Of a stretch of DNA of 12,565 nucleotides, positions 7,093 to 12,565 are shown piece after piece. Under the pieces are notes generated by a model. The model was not told where the DNA came from and ran no database searches. It saw only the letters and a list, made by a program, of their open reading frames with translations. Source of the DNA: JBLIAZ01 sp047632015 (lineage in GTDB: Bacteria; Bacteroidota; Bacteroidia; Flavobacteriales_C; GCA-002722245); assembly GCA_047632015.1 (NCBI GenBank), contig JBLIBC010000049.1:1-12565 (forward strand). The letters are read 5' to 3'. The translations under genes and the position numbers were made by a program. Numbering within the stretch: position 1 is the first letter of the stretch; every line of letters begins with the position of its first letter.

Positions 7093-8058
7093 TTATAATC
7101 CTTCTTTGATTAAATCATGGAAATGAATGATTCCAACGTATTCATTCTGGGAATCAGTAACTATTATTTGACTAATGTTGGACTCCTTTAAAACGTTCAG
7201 CGCAGTAATTGCTAGCTCACTTTCAGAAATTGTACGTGGTGAATTGCTCATGATATCTTTTGCCGTTACATTTTCAAGGACTACTTTGTTTTGTAACATC
7301 CTACGAATATCTCCATCCGTAACCATACCAACCAATCGATCTCCATCGAGCACAGCAGTTGCTCCTCTTCGTTTGGAAGTAATTTCATAAATTACTTTTT
7401 CAAGGGGGCTGTCAATAGAAACAAACGGCTTTTCAAAACCTATCATCATTTGTTTTATTTGTAAAGACAACTTTTTACCTAATGAGCCACCAGGATGTGA
7501 CTTGGCGAAATCTTCACTTGAGAAACCTTTTAATTTCATCAGGCAAACTGCAAGAGCATCACCTAGGGCAAGTTGCAAGGTGGTACTTGCAGTTGGAACT
7601 TCGACAGATTCATATGCTTCAGATTTTACATGAGCGTCAATAACATGAGTAGAGTTTTTAGCTAAAAAACTATTTTGATCTCCTACGATTGAAATAATAG
7701 CATTACTCCTAGATTGAATAAACGGAACTAGACTCTTAATTTCCGGACTGTTTCCACTATTGGAAATGCAAAGCACAATGTCGTCATCAAGCAAAAGACC
7801 AAGATCACCATGCAGCGCTTCAGCGGCATGCATAAATATTGATGGAGTTCCAGTTGAGTTAAAAGTAGCAACAATTTTATTTGCAATCGCTGCACTTTTA
7901 CCAATACCTGTAACAATTATCCTACCTTCACATTGCTGGATTAACTTCACACTTTCCGCGAAACTGTCATCTAGATTATCCGCCCCATGTAGTAAGCTCT
8001 CTGCCTCAATTTCAATTACCTTTTGAGCGATACGTATTATTTCCTCTTTACCTTTCAC
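7093..8058 (-). CDS. kdsD: Arabinose-5-phosphate isomerase, KdsD/KpsF family
   Basis: This enzyme interconverts ribulose-5-phosphate and arabinose-5-phosphate, the precursor of Kdo in lipopolysaccharide. The protein (321 aa) has an N-terminal SIS sugar-isomerase domain (about 35-180) and two CBS domains (about 204-258 and 268-321). Visible motifs are G-I-G-K-S (51-55), H-A-A-E-A-L-H-G-D-L-G (77-87), I-S-N-S-G-N-S-P-E (98-106) and H-P-G-G (188-191). Lys54, His83, Glu106 and His188 have the same spacing as the catalytic set Lys59/His88/Glu111/His193 of Escherichia coli KdsD, offset by five. The start codon is GTG: no ATG lies nearby, and an in-frame TAA occurs about 20 bases upstream. AAGG about 9 bases before the GTG could serve as a ribosome-binding site. 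It heads the operon with tatC and lptB and diverges from recQ. KpsF and GutQ share this architecture, but linkage to lptB favours the lipopolysaccharide role. Confidence 0.93.
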   Translation of the reverse strand: MKGKEEIIRIAQKVIEIEAESLLHGADNLDDSFAESVKLIQQCEGRIIVTGIGKSAAIANKIVATFNSTGTPSIFMHAAEALHGDLGLLLDDDIVLCISNSGNSPEIKSLVPFIQSRSNAIISIVGDQNSFLAKNSTHVIDAHVKSEAYESVEVPTASTTLQLALGDALAVCLMKLKGFSSEDFAKSHPGGSLGKKLSLQIKQMMIGFEKPFVSIDSPLEKVIYEITSKRRGATAVLDGDRLVGMVTDGDIRRMLQNKVVLENVTAKDIMSNSPRTISESELAITALNVLKESNISQIIVTDSQNEYVGIIHFHDLIKEGL

Positions 8059-8095
8059 TTTTAAACACCTTATTGTTTAATTAATCCTTTGTTTT

Positions 8096-8128
8096 TCTGG
8101 ACAAGCATTATTCTAAAGCTTAAATTTG
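8096..8128 (+). promoter_or_regulatory. Candidate recQ promoter
   Basis: TAAATTTG (8121-8128) matches the Bacteroidota -7 consensus TAnnTTTG exactly. TCTG (8096-8099), one mismatch from the -33 TTTG element, lies 21 bases upstream, a suitable spacing. Transcription would begin near 8133-8136, leaving a leader of about 36-40 bases before the recQ ATG at 8172. The leader is A-rich without a clear Shine-Dalgarno site, which is normal for this phylum. Confidence 0.45.
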
Positions 8129-8171
8129 AGTAAGCCGTTGTAAAAGTATCGAAAATAAACAAGAACACTTA

Positions 8172-10355
8172 ATGGATATTATCACAAATTCCACGAAAGA
8201 AGCACTAAAAAAGTATTTTGGCTTTTCTAGTTTTAAAGGAAGGCAAGAGGAAATTATTCAACATCTGTTAAATAAAAACAACACTTTTGTTATAATGCCT
8301 ACCGGTGGGGGCAAATCAATATGTTACCAATTGCCAGCCCTGATGATGGAAGGCACTGCTGTGGTAATTTCACCATTGATAGCCTTAATGAAAAATCAGG
8401 TGGATGCCGTAAGGGTTCATGCCAATGACAATAAAGTGGCGCATTATATAAATTCTACGCTTTCTAGGGTAGAAATCGAAAGTATTAAGGTTGATTTAAA
8501 AAGCGGGAAAACAAAATTATTGTATCTCGCTCCAGAGTCGCTAACAAAAGCTGAAAACGTAAAGTTACTGCAGGAATTAACACTTTCATTTTGCGCAATT
8601 GATGAAGCACATTGTATCTCGGAATGGGGTCATGATTTCCGTCCTGAATACAGGAGACTACGAGGTATAATTGAATCTATCGCAGACATTCCTTTGATTG
8701 CTTTAACAGCTACAGCTACTCCAAAGGTACAGCTTGACATCCAAAAAAACTTAGGGATGCTTGATGCTAAAGTATACAAAGATTCTTTCAATAGGGATAA
8801 TTTATTTTATGAGGTAAGGCCAAAATTTGACGTAAAAAAAGACATTGTTCAATATATTAAACGGAATGAAGGGAAGTCCGGAATTATTTATTGCTTAAGC
8901 AGAAAAAAAGTATCGGAAGTAGCCGAATTTCTTCAACTGAATGGTATTAAAGCCCTTGCTTACCATGCTGGACTAGATCCCGCGACTCGAAGCAAGCATC
9001 AAGATGCATTTTTAATGGAAGACACTGATGTCATTGTCGCTACTATTGCTTTTGGAATGGGAATAGACAAACCTGATGTTCGGTTTGTAATTCACCATGA
9101 CATTCCAAAAAGTGTTGAGGGGTACTACCAAGAAACAGGAAGGGCAGGAAGAGATGGTGGAGAAGGACATTGTATTGCATTTTATGCATATAAAGACATA
9201 GAAAAATTAGAGAAATTCTTAATTGGAAAATCTATTGCCGAACAAGAGATAGGCAAACAATTATTACATGAAATAGAGTCGTACTCAGAATCGGCGATGT
9301 GCAGAAGAAAGCTGTTGTTGAACTATTTTGGGGAAGAATTTGAAGAGCAGAGGTGTGATAAAAAATGTGATAATTGTAGCAATCCTAAAGAGAAATTCGA
9401 AGGTATGGAGGAAGTTGTGACCATGCTTTCGACTGTAAAACTTCTTAAACAAAAATTTAAATTCAGACATGTAGTTAACTTCTTGCTTGGCGTAATAACC
9501 GCTGAAATTAAAGATTATAAACACATTGATTTCCCGCAATTTGGAGGAGGAAAAGAAAAAGACGAAAAATTTTGGAATGCTGTAGTACGGCAATCAATTG
9601 TACATGGATTTATCTCGAAAGAGATTGATAGTTATGGTACATTGAAACTAACCGCCAAAGGGGAAAATTTTATTAGTAATCCGAGTTCAATATTACTTAC
9701 TCAAAACCACGATTACGATAAAATTCCAGAGGATTTTTACAAAAGCACTCAGAAGACCAGCATCGCCGATGAAGTACTACTAGACATATTAAAAGGCGTT
9801 AGAAAAAAGGTGGCACATCAAAAAAAAATTCCCCCTTTTGTAGTTTTTCAAGATCCTTCATTAGAGGACATGGCGACACAATTCCCTTGTTCAAATGAAG
9901 AACTTAGTAACATTGTTGGTGTGGGCCTTGGAAAAGCAAGAAAATTTGGTTCGGAATTTATTGCTACAATAAGTAAGTACGTCAAAGAAAATAACATTGA
10001 GAGGCCTGATGAAATCATAGTAAAGTCGGCGGTAAATAAATCAGGATTAAAGGTATTTATCATTCAAAGTATTGACCGAAAAATTCCAATTGAAGATATT
10101 GCAGAAAGTAAAGGTGTTAAAATTGAAAAAATAATCGAAGAAATAGAAGGGATTGTTTCATCTGGGACTAAGTTAAATGTCAACTATTACATTGACGAAA
10201 TGCTTGATGAAGACCAACAAGAAGGACTATTTGAATATTTTATGGAAGCCGAAACAGATACTCTTGAAGAAGCAGTTGAAGAGCTTGACGGAGAATACGA
10301 AGAGGAGGAAATCAGATTTATGCGAATCAAATTCATGAGCGAAGTAGCCAACTAA
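8172..10355 (+). CDS. recQ: ATP-dependent DNA helicase RecQ
   Basis: RecQ is a 3'-5' DNA helicase that unwinds recombination and repair intermediates. The protein is long (727 aa; Escherichia coli RecQ is about 610). The helicase core has Walker A P-T-G-G-G-K-S (43-49), D-E-A-H (144-147), the RecQ-specific aromatic-rich loop C-I-S-E-W-G-H-D-F-R-P-E-Y (148-160), T-A-T-A-T-P (179-184), the motif V region (287-310) and motif VI Q-E-T-G-R-A-G-R-D-G (320-329). Zinc-binding cysteines are Cys377, Cys395, Cys399 and Cys402, followed by a winged-helix region (about 410-515). An HRDC domain (about 530-607) is supported by the I-V-G-V-G-L-G-K-A-R segment (581-590). Residues 620-727 form an extra C-terminal region that looks like a helix-turn-helix unit with an acidic stretch. 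The gene diverges from kdsD and stops 14 bases from the convergent barrel gene. Confidence 0.97.
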   Translation: MDIITNSTKEALKKYFGFSSFKGRQEEIIQHLLNKNNTFVIMPTGGGKSICYQLPALMMEGTAVVISPLIALMKNQVDAVRVHANDNKVAHYINSTLSRVEIESIKVDLKSGKTKLLYLAPESLTKAENVKLLQELTLSFCAIDEAHCISEWGHDFRPEYRRLRGIIESIADIPLIALTATATPKVQLDIQKNLGMLDAKVYKDSFNRDNLFYEVRPKFDVKKDIVQYIKRNEGKSGIIYCLSRKKVSEVAEFLQLNGIKALAYHAGLDPATRSKHQDAFLMEDTDVIVATIAFGMGIDKPDVRFVIHHDIPKSVEGYYQETGRAGRDGGEGHCIAFYAYKDIEKLEKFLIGKSIAEQEIGKQLLHEIESYSESAMCRRKLLLNYFGEEFEEQRCDKKCDNCSNPKEKFEGMEEVVTMLSTVKLLKQKFKFRHVVNFLLGVITAEIKDYKHIDFPQFGGGKEKDEKFWNAVVRQSIVHGFISKEIDSYGTLKLTAKGENFISNPSSILLTQNHDYDKIPEDFYKSTQKTSIADEVLLDILKGVRKKVAHQKKIPPFVVFQDPSLEDMATQFPCSNEELSNIVGVGLGKARKFGSEFIATISKYVKENNIERPDEIIVKSAVNKSGLKVFIIQSIDRKIPIEDIAESKGVKIEKIIEEIEGIVSSGTKLNVNYYIDEMLDEDQQEGLFEYFMEAETDTLEEAVEELDGEYEEEEIRFMRIKFMSEVAN

Positions 10356-10369
10356 TCACTTCCTTTCCC

Positions 10370-12169
10370 TTAATTTTTAAAAGTCCAACTGAAACCTATC
10401 CGTAAATACCTAGGAAGCACAGGACGGTTTGCGTACAAAAAATAAGCTCTTGTAACGCTGTCGAACAATATGTTTTCTCCTTTTACAAAAACATTAGCTT
10501 CACCAATACTGACTGTGCCAAAAACATCTAACAAAGGAATACCTCCAACTTCCTTCTCATCTTGAAGATATATTCTTCTCAAGTTTGGATTATAATCCAA
10601 TCCAGTAAAACTGCTGAAATAATTGAAGATATATCCAGTTGAGAAGTTTAACCTACCTAACTTAAAATTATAAGAAAACACATTTCTGATGTTATACGAA
10701 GGAAACCGTAGCACATCAGAACTGCTCTTTTGGTAAGATAAGTTTGTATAAATACTTAAGTATTTATTTGAAAAAGCGTTAAAAGCCCCTACTTTGAAAT
10801 ATTGTATTCTCTCATTTAACTGGACAGGCAGCGATAACGTATCCATGTAAATCCAATTATCAACCATCCGGACACTTCCTTCAACTCCAGAAAATGATGG
10901 TTTATGATACAACGAATACGTAACGTTATGACTCCGGATTTTTTCGAAAGTATTCGACCAATTAAAATGATTACCTTGATAGTTCATAAAAAAATAACCT
11001 GGTAAATTTCTACCTATCTGATATTTAAAAGAACTTAACCATGAAGTGAAAATATCCTTGTTATGTGACAACTCAAAATCGTAGCCTCCTTTCCACAAAC
11101 CGTCTATGTTGTACTTTCCATTTATTGACGAATGGCCAAACATATAATTTTGAAAATTCAACTTTAAAAAAGATTGATTCAATATACTCCAATCATAAAC
11201 ATCAGATCCATAGCTTAACTTAATAATATTCCTCTCGACAGAATCCAATAACTGGTAATACACTTCATAACATAATTTTGAATACCCTAAACTATCCCAG
11301 GTTTCGTTTAAGTTCACTAGTGTAGTATCAAAACTTGAACTATAAATGTCTGCTTGGTCCATTGAATATAAATACTGCTCTTTCTGAAGATTTAGACTAT
11401 ATCCAAGTGCATGCAAATATTTTGGATTTATAGTATCAATACTTAAACTGTCTTCAATGTCTTTGTAATTAAGGATATACGAGTTACCAACATACATTTC
11501 GGTCATGCTAATACTATTTTGAGCACTATTTAAGGCAACAGGTACTGTAAATTTTGTCAATTCCAAGGCTTCATAATACGCTGTAGAAGAATCTTCAATA
11601 CCTCCATTTTGACCTTGTACAAAACTGTTCTTTACAAATCCATATTGAAATCTGTGCTTCCCACTGTTCTTGCTCAGATTAATTAAAAACTTGACATTTT
11701 TAACATCAGTGTTTGCTAATCTTCCTTCTGAGGAAGATCTATCGAAAATTATATTCAGGTGGGTCTTTCCCAATTTATCAGCATAGCTTCCCAAAAATTC
11801 ATGTGAAGCATCCAGTCCATACAAATAGTTGACTTCCGTCAGGGAAGAATCAGAAAAGGAAATACTTTTCTTTTCGAGTTTACTTAGAGCTACATCATCA
11901 TACCAATTGGAAAGAGAAAATTTCGGACTTAAGTCAATTCTCAAACCACCAATATTCTGCGAGTAGTACACCGGATCAAACACAAGGCTACTACTCTGCT
12001 TAAGAACAGTTAATAATCCTGTTGAATCAGATATAATTTGATTATTAAGGTATCCTTTTACCGATACAGTGTCCTGTGCAAATGTACTGCCCAAAGGCGT
12101 CAAGACAACAAGAAAAATCAACAACATGCTAGCTACCCAAATCCTTATGAAATTATTTATAATTCTCAT
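10370..12169 (-). CDS. Putative outer-membrane beta-barrel porin
   Basis: The product (599 aa from this start) resembles the Bacteroidota 'putative porin' family, whose substrates are unknown. The ATG at 12169 is preferred over an in-frame ATG at 12196. It opens a standard signal peptide: arginines near the N-terminus, a hydrophobic core at about 10-26, and likely cleavage after T-F-A (29-31). The longer form adds nine residues and would overlap a candidate promoter motif. The mature protein is rich in Ser, Tyr, Asn and Phe with many short alternating hydrophobic stretches, as in a beta-barrel. It ends in an alternating strand Y-L-R-I-G-F-S-W-T-F plus Lys-Asn. The segment before it, A-Y-F-L-Y-A-N-R-P-V-L-P-R-Y (about 574-587), is the most family-like part. 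There is no TonB box or plug domain, so it is not a TonB-dependent receptor. It stands alone, downstream of the rRNA terminator and convergent with recQ. The family call is moderately certain; the substrate is unknown. Confidence 0.75.
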   Translation of the reverse strand: MRIINNFIRIWVASMLLIFLVVLTPLGSTFAQDTVSVKGYLNNQIISDSTGLLTVLKQSSSLVFDPVYYSQNIGGLRIDLSPKFSLSNWYDDVALSKLEKKSISFSDSSLTEVNYLYGLDASHEFLGSYADKLGKTHLNIIFDRSSSEGRLANTDVKNVKFLINLSKNSGKHRFQYGFVKNSFVQGQNGGIEDSSTAYYEALELTKFTVPVALNSAQNSISMTEMYVGNSYILNYKDIEDSLSIDTINPKYLHALGYSLNLQKEQYLYSMDQADIYSSSFDTTLVNLNETWDSLGYSKLCYEVYYQLLDSVERNIIKLSYGSDVYDWSILNQSFLKLNFQNYMFGHSSINGKYNIDGLWKGGYDFELSHNKDIFTSWLSSFKYQIGRNLPGYFFMNYQGNHFNWSNTFEKIRSHNVTYSLYHKPSFSGVEGSVRMVDNWIYMDTLSLPVQLNERIQYFKVGAFNAFSNKYLSIYTNLSYQKSSSDVLRFPSYNIRNVFSYNFKLGRLNFSTGYIFNYFSSFTGLDYNPNLRRIYLQDEKEVGGIPLLDVFGTVSIGEANVFVKGENILFDSVTRAYFLYANRPVLPRYLRIGFSWTFKN

Positions 12170-12178
12170 TATTGATGA

Positions 12179-12186
12179 CAAATATA
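12179..12186 (-). promoter_or_regulatory. Candidate -7 element for the barrel gene
   Basis: On the minus strand TATATTTG matches the TAnnTTTG consensus exactly and ends 9 bases before the ATG at 12169. No good TTG element is visible at the expected distance upstream. If used, it would give an almost leaderless message and would exclude the upstream ATG at 12196. An ordinary promoter further upstream in 12200-12260 is equally possible. Confidence 0.3.
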
Positions 12187-12261
12187 GACATAGCAACTTA
12201 TTTCATCCTCTGGAAACACTGTAAAAGAATTAAAGGGGATACTATTCAGCACATTTTTAAC

Positions 12262-12294
12262 AAAAAAAAAGCCTCACCATAAATGGTAAGGCTT
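12262..12294 (-). terminator. Intrinsic terminator of the rRNA operon
   Basis: Reading the minus strand after 5S, AAGCCTTACCAT (12294-12283) pairs with ATGGTGAGGCTT (12280-12269) through a 2-base gap, with one U-G wobble, giving a strong stem of up to 12 pairs. It is followed directly by nine T residues (12270-12262). It lies 8 bases beyond the 5S 3' end and insulates the downstream barrel gene from rRNA transcription. Confidence 0.93.
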
Positions 12295-12301
12295 TCTAAA
12301 A

Positions 12302-12409
12302 CCGGCAACGACCTACTCTCCCAGCATACGCTAGTACCATCGGCGCAGTAGGGCTTAACTTCTCTGTTCGGAATGGAAAGAGGTGGACACCTACGCAATA
12401 GTCACCATA
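12302..12409 (-). rRNA. rrf: 5S ribosomal RNA
   Basis: The minus strand carries the hallmark 5S core C-C-G-A-A-C-A-G-A-G-A-A-G-T-T-A-A-G and the later G-G-G-A-G-A-G-T-A-G-G-T-C. The terminal helix forms between GGTGAC near the 5' end (12406-12401) and GTTGCC near the 3' end (12309-12304). The length of about 108 bases fits Bacteroidota 5S. The exact ends are estimated from this helix and may be off by a few bases. It follows 23S after an AT-rich spacer of about 65 bases with no tRNA, and is followed by a strong terminator. Confidence 0.95.
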
Positions 12410-12476
12410 GACTTTTAAATATTTTAACTTATAAAATTGAGAAAAATAGAAGAAACAAATTTATGTCGTACGACAG

Positions 12477-12565
12477 AAAAGCCGTTCGGGTAATTAGTAT
12501 TGCTCGACTTTGACATTACTGTCTTTACATCTGCAACCTATCAACGTCATAGTCTTTGACGACCC
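12477..12565 (-). rRNA. rrl: 23S ribosomal RNA, 3' end only
   Basis: The minus strand from the window edge matches the 3'-terminal region of 23S rRNA: G-T-T-G-A-T-A-G-G-T-T-G-C-A-G-A-T-G-T, then A-C-A-G-T-A-A-T-G-T and A-C-T-A-A-T-T-A-C-C-C-G, ending near C-G-G-C-T-T-T-T. Only about 90 bases are inside the window; the rest lies beyond the right edge. The mature 3' end is estimated from the closing of the terminal helix and may be off by several bases. A 12-base palindrome directly follows it. Confidence 0.92.

Noticed and set aside
8159..8166. ACAAGAAC shared by the accA (4469-4476) and recQ leaders
   Set aside because: It is a short match in A-rich leaders just before start codons, which is common in this phylum and expected by chance.
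9285..9593. Minus-strand open frame of about 100 codons inside recQ
   Set aside because: It lies wholly within a well-supported gene, has low-complexity Phe/Ser-rich content and no recognisable domain or start context.
12410..12476. Possible tRNA in the 23S-5S spacer
   Set aside because: The spacer is only about 65 bases, AT-rich, with no T-loop or acceptor-stem signature on either strand.

Overview
The window is chromosomal housekeeping DNA from a member of the Bacteroidota, most likely order Flavobacteriales. The main markers are a gldB-gldC gliding-motility pair, a large beta-barrel protein resembling the Bacteroidota 'putative porin' family, a RecQ with a long C-terminal extension, AT-rich spacers, and several spacers carrying the Bacteroidota -7 promoter motif TAnnTTTG. 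Family-level placement is not possible from this sequence alone.

Layout from left to right. A gldB-gldC pair is read on the plus strand (106-1438). It converges on ispE and dnaG, which are read on the minus strand (4377 to 1450). accA diverges from ispE and runs on the plus strand (4478-5440). It converges on a tight minus-strand operon, kdsD-tatC-lptB (8058 to 5494). recQ diverges from kdsD and is read on the plus strand (8172-10355). It converges on a minus-strand outer-membrane beta-barrel gene (12169 to 10370). The right edge holds the end of an rRNA operon on the minus strand: the last ~90 bases of 23S, a ~65-base spacer without a tRNA, the 5S gene and a strong intrinsic terminator. The barrel gene lies just downstream of that terminator, in the same direction.

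Functionally, much of the window serves the cell envelope. KdsD makes arabinose-5-phosphate for the Kdo sugar of lipopolysaccharide. LptB powers lipopolysaccharide export. TatC moves folded proteins across the inner membrane. IspE makes isoprenoid precursors, AccA starts fatty-acid synthesis, GldB is a lipoprotein, and the barrel protein sits in the outer membrane. DnaG and RecQ handle DNA replication and repair.

All genes look intact. I see no insertion sequence, phage gene, CRISPR array, toxin-antitoxin pair, defence island or tRNA. No stretch longer than about 110 bases lacks a gene, and I find no convincing undescribed system. The observations below are small: RNA-folding potential and a palindrome in two spacers, start-codon and leader details, paired periplasmic cysteines in TatC, a possible degenerate protease fold in GldB, and unusual extensions in RecQ and DnaG.
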